Program-made: the position numbers and the translations under genes
In this document: piece after piece, positions 20,260-28,885 of the stretch
Position numbering within the stretch: position 1 is the stretch's first letter
Layout of the letters: every line of letters begins with the position of its first letter
Notes under the pieces: model-generated
Told to the model about the DNA's origin: nothing
The model's input: the letters and a program-made list of their open reading frames with translations, nothing else
Database searches by the model: none
NCBI GenBank assembly: GCA_025357755.1
Contig: JANXOP010000321.1
Span: forward strand, 1-35,779
Origin: Kofleriaceae bacterium
Lineage (GTDB): Bacteria; Myxococcota_A; Polyangia; Haliangiales; Haliangiaceae
Reading direction: 5' to 3'
DNA length: 35,779 nucleotides

Positions 20260-21786
20260 ATGGTACGAACCATGCGGAGGCGAACGTTCCTGGGAGCTCT
20301 CGGCGGTGTGGCCGGTCTCGTGACGATCCTGCGATCGCGGCGCGCGGAGGCCGGGTTCGGCGAGTTTCCCGCGGGCACCGCCGCGGTCCAGCTCCCGGTG
20401 GGTCTGCGCGCGAAGAAGGTGCTCGAGATCTTCTTGTACGGCGGGGTCTCGCCGTGGGAGACGCTCTACTACGTGCCGACGTACGGCACGCCGACGGATC
20501 CGACGTATCCGAACCAGCAGTACTTCGCGTTCAAGACCGCGAATGACGCGCAGCTCGCGACCTGCGGCGTGACCGCGATGACGCGCTCGCTCGGGATGGA
20601 TGCCAACGGCGTCACCGTCGAGCTCGGCCCCTTCGCCGGCAAGTTGTGGGACCGCCAGGACATCATTCAAAGGATGCGCGTCGTCGTGCAGAAGCACGAC
20701 CTCGAGCCGCACGAGGCCGCAGTTCCGCAAGCACTGACCGGCCGGCCCGTCGGTCAACCGACCGCCGCAGGCCTCGGTGCGCACATCCAGCGCGCCCGGC
20801 TCGACGCCGATACGGCCGCGAACGTCATGCGTGCCGCGCCGTACTCGTACGTGTTCGCGACCGGCGGCATCTCGAGCGACAATGTCGCCGCAGCGGCCGC
20901 CGCCGGGGCGCATCCCGGTGCCGCGCGCCCGCTGTTGATCAAGACCGATAGCGCGGCGGGATTCACGTCGCTGCTCGGGCGCTCGACGCTCGTGAATCGC
21001 GCGCATCACGACGCGCTCGTCAAATCCTACGTCGATCAATACGAGGGTCGGCTGACCTGGCCGAACCAGGGCCGCGTGCGTAGCCCGCGCACGGACGACC
21101 TGGTGGTCGCGGCCACCGCGACGACGAACGTCGACGCGATCGCTGCGCTCTTGAAGACCGACACGGGCGGCGACCTGTTCGCGAATGCACCGGCGACCTC
21201 CTGCGATGTCTCGCAAGGCTCCGACATCCCGCTGACCGGACTGCGCGCCGCGTTTCACCTGCTCACGCATCCGAGCGAGCCTGCCGCGTACGTGTGCGTC
21301 AGTGACACCGGCATTCGCGAGGCCTCCGGCGGTGGCGGCTACGACACGCACTCCTCGAACGCACACGACACCGCGATGAACTTCAACAACATGATCCAGG
21401 CGCTCGTCGCCGGGATCAACGCACCGAACGAGCACGACCCGACCAAGATCTCGCTCGACGACACGCTGATCATCCTCAACACCGAGTTCGGGCGCACCCC
21501 GACTCCGCAAGATGGCAGCGACGGTCGCAACCATCATCCGTACGGCTACGCGACCGCCTTCATCGGCGGTCCCGTGGTGGCGGGCATCGCCGGTGCGATC
21601 GGCCCGAACGGCACCGCGACGGCGTTCGCGAACCCGGCGCAGAACCGGATCGCGGCCCTGCTCGCGCTCGGCATCTGGCCGTTCTCGCAAGAAGCGTTCG
21701 CGGTCTCCGACGTGCCCGCGACGACGACCGAGCTCGAGGCCGCGACCGCGACGATGCTGCTCGTGCTCGGAAGGACGGCGTCGTGA
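20260..21786 (+). CDS. DUF1501 family protein with Tat-type signal
   Basis: The 508-residue product starts MVRTMRRRTFLGALGGVAGL, a twin-arginine signal with RRRTFLG motif; Met5 (20272) is an alternative start. The body matches the DUF1501 family, a sulfatase/alkaline-phosphatase-like fold. It contains FLYGGVSPWETLYYVPTYG near the start, GGYDTHSSN (about 364-372) and LNTEFGRTPTPQDGSDGRNHHP (about 406-427). The Asp and His residues in the last two segments match metal-ligand positions in related folds. DUF1501 proteins are exported by Tat and have no established reaction; they usually pair with a DUF1549/1553/1800-type partner. Here the partner overlaps by four bases (GTGA), so the two are a translationally coupled pair. 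Confidence 0.87.
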   Translation: MVRTMRRRTFLGALGGVAGLVTILRSRRAEAGFGEFPAGTAAVQLPVGLRAKKVLEIFLYGGVSPWETLYYVPTYGTPTDPTYPNQQYFAFKTANDAQLATCGVTAMTRSLGMDANGVTVELGPFAGKLWDRQDIIQRMRVVVQKHDLEPHEAAVPQALTGRPVGQPTAAGLGAHIQRARLDADTAANVMRAAPYSYVFATGGISSDNVAAAAAAGAHPGAARPLLIKTDSAAGFTSLLGRSTLVNRAHHDALVKSYVDQYEGRLTWPNQGRVRSPRTDDLVVAATATTNVDAIAALLKTDTGGDLFANAPATSCDVSQGSDIPLTGLRAAFHLLTHPSEPAAYVCVSDTGIREASGGGGYDTHSSNAHDTAMNFNNMIQALVAGINAPNEHDPTKISLDDTLIILNTEFGRTPTPQDGSDGRNHHPYGYATAFIGGPVVAGIAGAIGPNGTATAFANPAQNRIAALLALGIWPFSQEAFAVSDVPATTTELEAATATMLLVLGRTAS

Positions 21787-23867
21787 AGGCGCTCGTCCTG
21801 ACGATGACCATCTCGATGACGATCTCGATGCTCGGCGGCTGTGGTGGCTGCGGTAGCGATGCCGTCAACTACGATGCCGGCGTGAGCGGTGATGCACCCG
21901 TGGCCTTCACCTCGTGTGGCGGTGCGCCCGATGCCTTCGTGCGCCAGACCTTCCTCGCCCTCGACGGACGCCGGCCACGCAGCCAGGCAGAGGTCAACGT
22001 CTACACCGATCTCTACGCCGCGGCCGTGACCAAAGGGCTCGATCCGAAAGCCACGGTCGCGCACGCGATCATGGCAGAGCCGGAGTTCGGCGAGCGCTGG
22101 GTCCAGCAAACGATGGACGCACTGCAGGTCCAGCGCTTCGACTATCAGACCGAAGCCGAGTGCTGGGATCGCGGCACGCGCGGCACGACGACCGCCGCGC
22201 TCGCGACCGCCGTGCGCGATCAAGCCGCGACCGGCGCCGGTGATGGCGCGCAATGGAACATGGCCGACCTCGCGGTCTCCGCGATCGCGCTCGACGATCT
22301 GACTCCTCTGTATCGCGCGCAGCTGTTCTCGATGATGCAGCACCCGATTCCCGCAGCGAACGTCGCGGATGTCGAAGCCGAGCTTGCCCGCCGCGCCGAT
22401 TTCGGAGCGACGTTCGATTCCGGCTATCTCCACCGCGATGCGGTGTGCCTCGATTGTCACAACAGCAGCTTCTCGGTCACCGACCGCGATGACCCGGCGA
22501 CCGATCGGTTCTGGCCGGTGCCGGGACTCGCCGAGATGCCGGTCTACGGCACGTTCACCCACGTGACGATCGCTGCGGCACACGCACCGTTCCGCGTCGA
22601 CAGCTTCGTCGGCAACGGGACGAGTCGACCGTGGGGCTGGGCGAACGCCTGCGGTCGGTTCGCGACGAGCGTGCCTCCCGATCCGGCCGGCGTGACCGCG
22701 AAGCTCGCGAGCATCGGAGGTCAACAATCGACGGTGTACTCGCTCGAGGCAGCGCTCAAGCACGGCTTCGATCAGCTGCGAGGACAGCTGCCCGCGATCG
22801 GTAGCGATGGCATGATCGCGGATCCCGATCAGGCCCTCGCGTGGCTCGTCACGCTGAAGATGACCGAGGACGTGTGGTCCAAGGTCACCGGCACACGCCT
22901 GACGATCGCGAACTACTATCCACGCAACAAGGCCGCGAGCGACTTCTTGTATGCCCTCGCGCGGCGCTACACGCAGAGCGGCTACTCGCTCAAGGCCTTG
23001 CTCGTCGCCATCGTCGCGAGCGACTACTTCGATCGCAAGCCAGCGGAGGCGGCGTGCGGAGCGGGTCCGTACACGTATCCGAACGTGTTCGATCCGTGGG
23101 TGATCGCGGATCCGGATACTGCGAAGCGGCTGAATGGTCCGGGCGATGCGGTGCAAGCGATCGATGCGCGCACGCTCGTCTCGGCGCTCGCGGGCGCGCT
23201 CGACTGGTCGGCCCCGCCGCTCGCCTCGCGGTTCCCCGACTACGGCTGCTCGGAGTCGTCGTCGTGTCCGGCGATCCAGCAAGCGTGTCAGCAAGAAGCC
23301 GCGTGCTGCACCGCGTACCAGGCCTCGTGTCAGATGAGTGGCGTGTCGCCCGCGACCGAGGTGCCATTCCAGCGGGGCGTCGGCATGTTCCTCCGTAACA
23401 GCGAGCGCGGCTTCCGGGGCCTCGATTTTCAGGCCCGGCTGGTCTGGGAGAATCACGAGAACGTGTGCGCGCGGCCGGCGTGGGTCACGAGCGACTTCAT
23501 CGATACGCTCGCGGCCGCGAGTGCCGCGGATCCGACGGCGACGACACGCGATGCGGTCGCGGCCCTCAAGGACCGCCTGATGGGCGAGCCCGCGATCAGC
23601 GTAGCGAGCGAGATCGAAGCGCTCACCGCGATCACTGGTTCCCTCGACGGGCCCGCGAGCGGGGTCACCACGGCGAAGCTGCGCGAGCTGTGCGGTGCGT
23701 TCGTCAACACGCCGCAATTCCTGCTCGCCGGTATCGCCGGGCGCGGTGGCGAGGTCCCGAAGCTGACACCCACCAAGGCGGGCTACGCCGCGATCTGCAC
23801 CGACGTGGCGTCACATGTCCCCGGCGCGGTGTGCCCTTCCAATGGTGGCGCGCTCGCCCTGCCCTAG
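21783..23867 (+). CDS. Lipoprotein with one CxxCH haem motif, DUF1501 partner (DUF1549/DUF1588-like)
   Basis: The GTG start gives 694 residues with lipobox SMLGGC near residue 20. The N-terminal part (about 45-120) includes FVRQTFLALDGRRPRSQAEV, recalling the DUF1549-type helical domain in which a conserved GRxP stretch is found. CLDCH at residues 222-226 is a single c-type haem motif. A later segment, FLYALARRYTQSGYSLKALLVAIVASDYF, resembles DUF1588/DUF1585-type C-terminal domains of planctomycete-type cytochrome proteins. A Cys-rich cluster (CSESSSCPAIQQACQQEAACC) lies around 495-515. It probably works outside the cytoplasm with the Tat-exported DUF1501 protein encoded just upstream. Family naming is from pattern memory and is less certain than the haem motif. 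Confidence 0.75.
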   Translation: MKALVLTMTISMTISMLGGCGGCGSDAVNYDAGVSGDAPVAFTSCGGAPDAFVRQTFLALDGRRPRSQAEVNVYTDLYAAAVTKGLDPKATVAHAIMAEPEFGERWVQQTMDALQVQRFDYQTEAECWDRGTRGTTTAALATAVRDQAATGAGDGAQWNMADLAVSAIALDDLTPLYRAQLFSMMQHPIPAANVADVEAELARRADFGATFDSGYLHRDAVCLDCHNSSFSVTDRDDPATDRFWPVPGLAEMPVYGTFTHVTIAAAHAPFRVDSFVGNGTSRPWGWANACGRFATSVPPDPAGVTAKLASIGGQQSTVYSLEAALKHGFDQLRGQLPAIGSDGMIADPDQALAWLVTLKMTEDVWSKVTGTRLTIANYYPRNKAASDFLYALARRYTQSGYSLKALLVAIVASDYFDRKPAEAACGAGPYTYPNVFDPWVIADPDTAKRLNGPGDAVQAIDARTLVSALAGALDWSAPPLASRFPDYGCSESSSCPAIQQACQQEAACCTAYQASCQMSGVSPATEVPFQRGVGMFLRNSERGFRGLDFQARLVWENHENVCARPAWVTSDFIDTLAAASAADPTATTRDAVAALKDRLMGEPAISVASEIEALTAITGSLDGPASGVTTAKLRELCGAFVNTPQFLLAGIAGRGGEVPKLTPTKAGYAAICTDVASHVPGAVCPSNGGALALP

Positions 23868-23891
23868 CACCTGCGATATGGTCCCGCGGCC

Positions 23892-24716
23892 ATGCAGCTC
23901 CTTCGTTATCTGTGTCCTCTCCTTCTGATTACTGGTTGCGAGCACAAGAGCCAGCGCGACGATCAAGGAGCGGCGCCGGCCGATCCGACCGGTCAGCCGA
24001 GCCCCGATCCGTCGCCGGCCTCGCGCGCCCTCGCAAACAAGGCCGCTGCCGGTAGCGCTGTCGGGTCGAACGCTGGCAGTGGCAGTGGTAGCGCCATCGT
24101 CGAGGCCAGCGCGGGCTCGGGGAGCGCCACGGCACCGGCGGGCGGTGACATGACCGTGCGTGCACCGGTCGCGAGCGACCTCGCGGAGTACGTCAAGAAG
24201 CTGCCCGGTAAGGGCACCAAGCTCGCCGCCACGATCGAGACCTCGATGGGCACGATCCACTGCGAGCTGTTCGGCGACAAGGCGCCGCTCGCGGTCGCGA
24301 ACTTCGTCGGTCTCGCGACCGCGCAGAAGGCCTTCAACGATGCGAGTGGAAGTCCCGTGAAGAAGAAGTTCTTCGACGGCCTCACGTTCCACCGCGTGAT
24401 CCCGACGTTCATGATCCAGGGCGGCGATCCGGAAGGCAGCGGGCGCGGCGGACCTGGCTATCAATTCAAGAACGAGATCGCGGGCCTCAAGATGGGTCCC
24501 GGCGCGCTCGCGATGGCGAACGCAGGCCCGGACACGAACGGCAGCCAGTTCTTCATCATGGAGGGCGAGCACTCGGATCTCGAGAGCGGCTACACCAACT
24601 TTGGCCAGTGCAAAGAGGTCGATGTCGTCACGAAGATCACGCACACCCCGACCTCGCCCGGCGACAAGCCGGTCACGCCAGTGGTGATGAAGTCGGTCAA
24701 GATCGAGCTCCAGTAG
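23892..24716 (+). CDS. Lipoprotein cyclophilin-type peptidyl-prolyl cis-trans isomerase
   Basis: The 274-residue product has a lipoprotein signal MQLLRYLCPLLLITGC|EH. A long low-complexity Ala/Gly/Ser/Pro linker follows (about 20-90, with repeated GSGSGS). A cyclophilin domain occupies about 105-274. Family motifs are FFDGLTFHRVIPTFMIQGGDP with the catalytic Arg of FHRVI, GALAMANAGPDTNGSQFFI (substrate-binding Ala/Asn and Gln-Phe-Phe) and the closing YTNFGQCKEVDVVTKI. It should speed proline isomerisation in exported proteins, tethered by lipid so that the linker spans some distance from the membrane. It overlaps the next lipoprotein gene by one base (TAGTG). No functional residue appears to be lost. 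Confidence 0.93.
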   Translation: MQLLRYLCPLLLITGCEHKSQRDDQGAAPADPTGQPSPDPSPASRALANKAAAGSAVGSNAGSGSGSAIVEASAGSGSATAPAGGDMTVRAPVASDLAEYVKKLPGKGTKLAATIETSMGTIHCELFGDKAPLAVANFVGLATAQKAFNDASGSPVKKKFFDGLTFHRVIPTFMIQGGDPEGSGRGGPGYQFKNEIAGLKMGPGALAMANAGPDTNGSQFFIMEGEHSDLESGYTNFGQCKEVDVVTKITHTPTSPGDKPVTPVVMKSVKIELQ

Positions 24717-25270
24717 TGCGCGCGGCTCTCGCGATCGCGCTCGTGCTTGCCGGCGGCTGCGGCAAGAAGAAGGAAGCGGGATCGATGGAAGGCGCGGCAC
24801 CCACCAAGGGCAGCGCGACGTCTGGATCCGGCGCGGGCGCCGCGAGTCCTCCCACCGGCCCGGGGGTCTCGATCACGAGCTCGACCAACCCCGAGTTTGC
24901 AGGGACGTACGACAAGGCGTTCGCGAAGCTCGGCAATGCGGACGAGGCCACGACGATCGTGTTCGTTCGCGGTTGCCCTTCCCTCGTGTGCAGCGACAAC
25001 GTGTTCGAGATCGAAGCGATCGCGGCGAAGTGCCCGAAGGCGTACCTCGCGACCGCGGCGCTCGCGGCCAAGAACCCCAAGCCCGGCGATCACATGGCCG
25101 ACGTCGTCATCGCCGGTCCCGCCGAGAAATCGTCCACGATCACGCTTCCTCAGGTCGACCTGACGCTGACCCAAGTCGGTCAGGACGGCGTCGCCGGTAG
25201 CGCGGCGCAGTCGACGACGGAGTCGAAGGTCAGCGGATCGTTCAGCGCCGAGATTTGCGGCCGGATGTAA
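24716..25270 (+). CDS. Small lipoprotein coupled to the cyclophilin gene, unknown function
   Basis: The GTG at 24716 overlaps the cyclophilin stop (TAGTG). It gives 184 residues with a clear lipoprotein signal, VRAALAIALVLAGGC|GKKK. A Gly/Ser/Ala-rich linker (20-60) leads to a compact domain (about 65-184) with segments AKLGNADEATTIVFVRGC, VCSDNVFEIEAIAAKCPKAYL and STITLPQVDLTLTQVG. Three Cys in the domain could pair. No family was recognised. Frames further upstream run inside the cyclophilin gene and are not credible starts. Coupling to the isomerase suggests that both act on the same exported material. Confidence 0.75.
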   Translation: MRAALAIALVLAGGCGKKKEAGSMEGAAPTKGSATSGSGAGAASPPTGPGVSITSSTNPEFAGTYDKAFAKLGNADEATTIVFVRGCPSLVCSDNVFEIEAIAAKCPKAYLATAALAAKNPKPGDHMADVVIAGPAEKSSTITLPQVDLTLTQVGQDGVAGSAAQSTTESKVSGSFSAEICGRM

Positions 25271-25373
25271 GTGTGCGCTGGCGCCACTGTGCGATGTGGC
25301 GTCCCGCACCTGCGCGCGCGTTCTCACCAGAGACTTACGCGCGGTTTACGAGCGCCAGATTATGATGGTCGCT

Positions 25374-25886
25374 ATGCATCGTTTTCTTATCGCTGTGGTG
25401 GCACTCACCGGTTGTGGCATCGCTGACTTCGATGTCGATCAAGCTGTCCCCGAACAGATGGTGCAGGGCTCGAGCATCCCATCGCCGCTCGCCGCGCTGT
25501 TCCCCCTGCCGCTGAGCCTCGATCTCAATCAGAAGATCAAAACGCAGGACACGGGACCGATCGGCACGATCACGTTGTCGTCACTGTCGCTGACCATCAC
25601 GAAGACCGACGAGCCCGCCGGCGATACGGACGATTGGAGCTTCGTGACCTCGGTCGACGTGTTCGTCGAGAGTACGAAGAGCGGCACCACGTTACCGAAG
25701 GTCAAGATCGCGAGCGTCGCGTCGCCCGGCGCGGTCCAGGTCATGAACTTCGCCGTCCAGGGCGGGGTCGACATCAAGCCGTATATCGATGAGGGCAGTC
25801 AGGTCGATACGAGCGGTACCGGCATGGTCCCGGCCGATGACGTCTCGTACGACGGTGCGAGCACCTTCACCGTCCATCCGCTCTAG
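25374..25886 (+). CDS. Small beta-rich lipoprotein, unknown function
   Basis: The start at 25374 gives 170 residues with signal MHRFLIAVVALTGC|GIAD; Met at 25362 is an alternative. The mature protein shows FPLPLSLDLNQKIKTQDTG, then IGTITLSSLSLTITKTDEP and SFVTSVDVFVESTKSG. This alternation and the acidic C-terminal part recall small beta-sandwich lipoproteins of myxobacteria. No family was recognised. It stands alone, with 103 bases upstream and an 11-base gap to the convergent lipoprotein gene. Confidence 0.7.
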   Translation: MHRFLIAVVALTGCGIADFDVDQAVPEQMVQGSSIPSPLAALFPLPLSLDLNQKIKTQDTGPIGTITLSSLSLTITKTDEPAGDTDDWSFVTSVDVFVESTKSGTTLPKVKIASVASPGAVQVMNFAVQGGVDIKPYIDEGSQVDTSGTGMVPADDVSYDGASTFTVHPL

Positions 25887-25897
25887 CCAGGCCGCTC

Positions 25898-27106
25898 TCA
25901 ATACGAGCACGCAGCGACGACGTGTTCGCTGCCAACCACCATCGAGACGCACTGGTCTTTCGTGGCGGTGAAGCTGTACGGATCCGGGTTTGTCGTCAGC
26001 GAGAACGAACCATCGACGACGTCTAGCTCGCTCGCCGTCAGCGAGATCCAACCGTCGAGCACCAGGCGCGTGACGTCATAGGTCGACGCCTGATCGCCGA
26101 GCACGGTGTGATTCGTGGTCATCAGCAGCTCGACCTGCGACACGATCTCGAGCGCGGTCTCCGCGTCGCCCGGACGATCGCCAGCGAGCGTCACGGAGAA
26201 GCTGCGTCCCGCGTGCGGGTTGAGGTCGATCGTCTTGCCGACGACCCCGCCGACCGAGATGGTGGTCGGACGCGTGCCGAGCGAGACATGATCGAAGGCG
26301 AGGCCACCGTCCGAGCTCACCTCGAACGTCGCGCCGGGCAGATCGAGATCCTGGTTCGTGCTCGCGGTGTGGATCGTGGTCGCGCCGAGAGCGAGCGAAC
26401 CTTTCAGCACCTCGGCGAGCTCGAGAGACGCGACGGTGGCGGCCGCCGAGACGAGCTTCGAGCCGGCGAGCGCGATGAGGATCGGGCGATCGAACGAGAG
26501 CGTCGCGCGCACATCCGCGGCGCCGAGCACCTCCAGCTCCGCGGTGATCGCGCCAGCGAGGGCGGCACCATCGGGACTCACGCCGAACGCCGGCGCGAGC
26601 GCGACGAGGGCGGGGTTTGCGGCATCGAGATCCGCGGTGACGGCGAGCTCGGAGGGACGCACCGTGAGCTCGATCGGTTCGGCGTGGGCCACCCCGATCT
26701 GGATCCAGAACCGCAGGCCGTTGTCGTCGACGACGCGGATCCGGACCTGCGCGGCGTCCCAGCTCGTCACGCACGTCGGATCGTCGGTCGCGCACACGAG
26801 CTCGGCGGGGAACCGATACACGCCGTCCCCGAGATAGTGGGCATCGGTAAACAGCTGATCGGTCAGCCAGCTGATCGCCGCGTCGGGCTCGAGATCCGTC
26901 GCCGCGGGCAGCGTCGGGAGCCCTGGAAGGTAGCCGCGCAACACCGCACCCGGCAGCGTGCCACTCGTCAGCCCGTAGGCGGCCTTCGATTCGGCGAGCA
27001 CCCTGCCAAGATCCGTGACGATCCGAGCACGGACGTCCTTCGGTTCCACCACCGTCCCACCACACGAAGCGACCAACGCGAGCAAGGCGACCGGGCTCGT
27101 GCGCAT
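25898..27106 (-). CDS. Lipoprotein of unknown function, beta-rich
   Basis: The 402-residue product starts MRTSPVALLALVASC|GGT, a lipoprotein signal with Cys15. A helical segment (DVRARIVTDLGRVLAESKAAYG) precedes alternating beta segments across the rest, among them IRVVDDNGLRFWIQIGVAHAEPIELTVRP and FDHVSLGTRPTTISVGG. CATDDPTC in the N-terminal half and the VAACSY C-terminus supply further cysteines. No conserved catalytic motif was seen. It is transcribed away from the TolC-like gene's stop by 76 bases on the same strand and could be in its transcript, although the gap is wider than elsewhere in the window. Confidence 0.72.
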   Translation of the reverse strand: MRTSPVALLALVASCGGTVVEPKDVRARIVTDLGRVLAESKAAYGLTSGTLPGAVLRGYLPGLPTLPAATDLEPDAAISWLTDQLFTDAHYLGDGVYRFPAELVCATDDPTCVTSWDAAQVRIRVVDDNGLRFWIQIGVAHAEPIELTVRPSELAVTADLDAANPALVALAPAFGVSPDGAALAGAITAELEVLGAADVRATLSFDRPILIALAGSKLVSAAATVASLELAEVLKGSLALGATTIHTASTNQDLDLPGATFEVSSDGGLAFDHVSLGTRPTTISVGGVVGKTIDLNPHAGRSFSVTLAGDRPGDAETALEIVSQVELLMTTNHTVLGDQASTYDVTRLVLDGWISLTASELDVVDGSFSLTTNPDPYSFTATKDQCVSMVVGSEHVVAACSY

Positions 27107-27182
27107 GCTCCGGCCTACTTCAAAGCCTGGACCATCCGGAACTAGTCGGAATCACGTGCTGGCCACGCGAGCCGCCTGTCAG

Positions 27183-28760
27183 TTACTCGACGGAAACGCC
27201 GAAGGTCGGCAGGAGGTCACCGGTCAGGGTCTGGACCACGATCTCGGCCTTGTGCCAGTCGATCAGCGCCTGCACGCGGCGGAGCTCGGCCTGGCGCTGC
27301 TCCTCGAGGCGGTTGAGCACGTCGAAGTTGGTCGAGCGCCCGAGGTTGAAGCGATCGGTCTCGATCCGGATGTTCTCTTTCGCGAGATCGATCGCGCGGT
27401 GGCTCAGCACCACGCGACGCTTTGCGAGCTCGATCTGTGCGACCGCCTGCGCCATCGCTTGCGCGATCTGCGCGCGTACATCGAAGGAATTCACGCGCAG
27501 CTTCTCGCGCCCCAGCCGCAGCTCTTTCTCGCGATACTTCACGTCGTACTGGTGCAGCGAGCGCGAGAACGTGAGCGAGCCTTGGACCTGATACGCCTTG
27601 AGCTCGAACACATCCTTGGTCGCGCTCCCGAACGAGGTATCGGTGCCACGCGGACCGCCCGACAACGCGAGATCGAGTTGTGGCAGGAGGCCGTTCTCGT
27701 TGACCTCGATGTCGATCGTCGATTGCTTGTCCTGCTTCGCGAGTTGCGCGAGCTCGGGGCTCGCAGTGTACGCGCGCTCGACGAGGTCGCCGAGATCGAG
27801 CTTCGAATCCGCGAGCTCGAGCTCGGTCGCGACGCGCAGCCCGAGCTCGCCCTTGCCGATCGGCATCCCGACCGAGCGGCGCAGAGCGATCGAGCGATCG
27901 AGCACCAGCAGCTCGCCGTTGAGGACGTCTTCTTCGCGCGTCGCGATGATCTGCTGCACCGCGGGCACTTCGGCATCAGCGACCTTGCCACCCTTGACCT
28001 GGATCTGCGTGACGCGCAGCCGTTCGCGCGCGAGATCGAGGCTCTGTTCGGTGATAGCGACCTGCTGCTGCGCCAGCACGAGGTCCCAGTAGGCCGAGAT
28101 CACGGCCTGGATCGTGTTGAGCGCGGTCAGCCTGCGCGCGAGCACGGAGACATCACGGGTCAACGTCGCGCGACGCTCGGAGGCATCGTACAGACTCTCA
28201 CCGCGGCCCTTGAGCAACGGCTGCTTGATCGAGCCGGTGATGTCATTGGTCCAGTAGGTCGAGCCCCCGTTGCCGAGCAACGAGGCTTCGGTCGATTGGT
28301 AGTTCGAATCGACATGCAGATCGATCGTGCCGCCGGTCGGCAGCGCGCGCGAGAGGTCACCCGAGATCGTCGCGCTCGTCGTCGAATCGAGGACGATGCC
28401 GCTGAACACCGTGCTGCCCGACTTCGCGTACGTGGCCTCCGCGCCGACGGTCCAGTCGTGGCGGACCCAGGTCTCGGCGACCTGGGCCTCGGCGATCGCG
28501 ATATCGAGCTTCGCGCTCGCGAGCGCAGGCGCCTTCTGGACGGCCAGCTGGAGGAGCTGGGGCAGCGTGATCTGCGTGGCCTGACCCGCCCACTCGACCA
28601 GATCGGACTCCTGCGCGGAGGTCGAGCCGGACCCCGAGCCTCCCGTACCACCGCTCGCTTCTGCGTCGAGGACGCGCTTCAAAAGGTCGGCCTGGGCGTA
28701 GGCCGGAAGTGCGGCGAGAATGGAGACGATCAAACACCAGCGCATCGGAATCGCTCGCAT
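27183..28760 (-). CDS. TolC-family outer-membrane efflux/secretion channel
   Basis: From the Met at 28760 the product is 525 residues with signal peptide MRAIPMRWCLIVSILAALPAYA|QA; in-frame Met codons at 28787, 28763 and 28745 are alternatives. Two OEP repeats of helical hairpins follow, the typical TolC pattern: the first about residues 60-285 (LPQLLQLAVQKAPALASAKLDI), the second about 300-510 (LGDLVERAYTASPELAQLA and ENIRIETDRFNLGRSTNFDVLNRLEEQR). TolC proteins form a trimeric outer-membrane duct served by inner-membrane RND, ABC or MFS pumps. No pump or adaptor gene is adjacent. It is divergent from the microcompartment operon and shares the spacer with phased TGCGAC repeats. Confidence 0.88.
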   Translation of the reverse strand: MRAIPMRWCLIVSILAALPAYAQADLLKRVLDAEASGGTGGSGSGSTSAQESDLVEWAGQATQITLPQLLQLAVQKAPALASAKLDIAIAEAQVAETWVRHDWTVGAEATYAKSGSTVFSGIVLDSTTSATISGDLSRALPTGGTIDLHVDSNYQSTEASLLGNGGSTYWTNDITGSIKQPLLKGRGESLYDASERRATLTRDVSVLARRLTALNTIQAVISAYWDLVLAQQQVAITEQSLDLARERLRVTQIQVKGGKVADAEVPAVQQIIATREEDVLNGELLVLDRSIALRRSVGMPIGKGELGLRVATELELADSKLDLGDLVERAYTASPELAQLAKQDKQSTIDIEVNENGLLPQLDLALSGGPRGTDTSFGSATKDVFELKAYQVQGSLTFSRSLHQYDVKYREKELRLGREKLRVNSFDVRAQIAQAMAQAVAQIELAKRRVVLSHRAIDLAKENIRIETDRFNLGRSTNFDVLNRLEEQRQAELRRVQALIDWHKAEIVVQTLTGDLLPTFGVSVE

Positions 28761-28789
28761 CATGGCATGGCCATTTCTGGCCCGCATCG

Positions 28790-28825
28790 TGCGACACGGC
28801 TGCGACGCATGCGACGAGATGCGAC
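28790..28825. promoter_or_regulatory. Four helically phased TGCGAC direct repeats between tolC-like gene and BMC operon
   Basis: TGCGAC occurs at 28790, 28801, 28810 and 28820, so successive copies start 11, 9 and 10 bases apart, near one helical turn. All are in the same orientation. A GCATGC palindrome lies between copies two and three. The array lies just upstream of both divergent start regions, where a regulator would act. Downstream on the plus strand TTGAGT and TAGTGT (28867-28872) are weakly promoter-like. That the repeats bind a protein is inference. Confidence 0.45.
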
Positions 28826-28885
28826 TCTTGTGGACCCTGACGTTGAGTCGATTACGAAAGCGGTGCTAGTGTGCCCAACCTAGGG

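Noticed and set aside
20169..20378. Upstream extension of the FG-GAP protein by 70 codons
   Set aside because: It would place an Arg-rich stretch before a complete signal peptide that starts at ATG 20168, and it runs into the DUF1501 gene.
25282..25301. CGCCAC/GTGGCG hairpin with an 8-base loop after the small lipoprotein gene
   Set aside because: Six base pairs and no T-tract; in DNA this GC-rich such stems are expected by chance, so no terminator is called.
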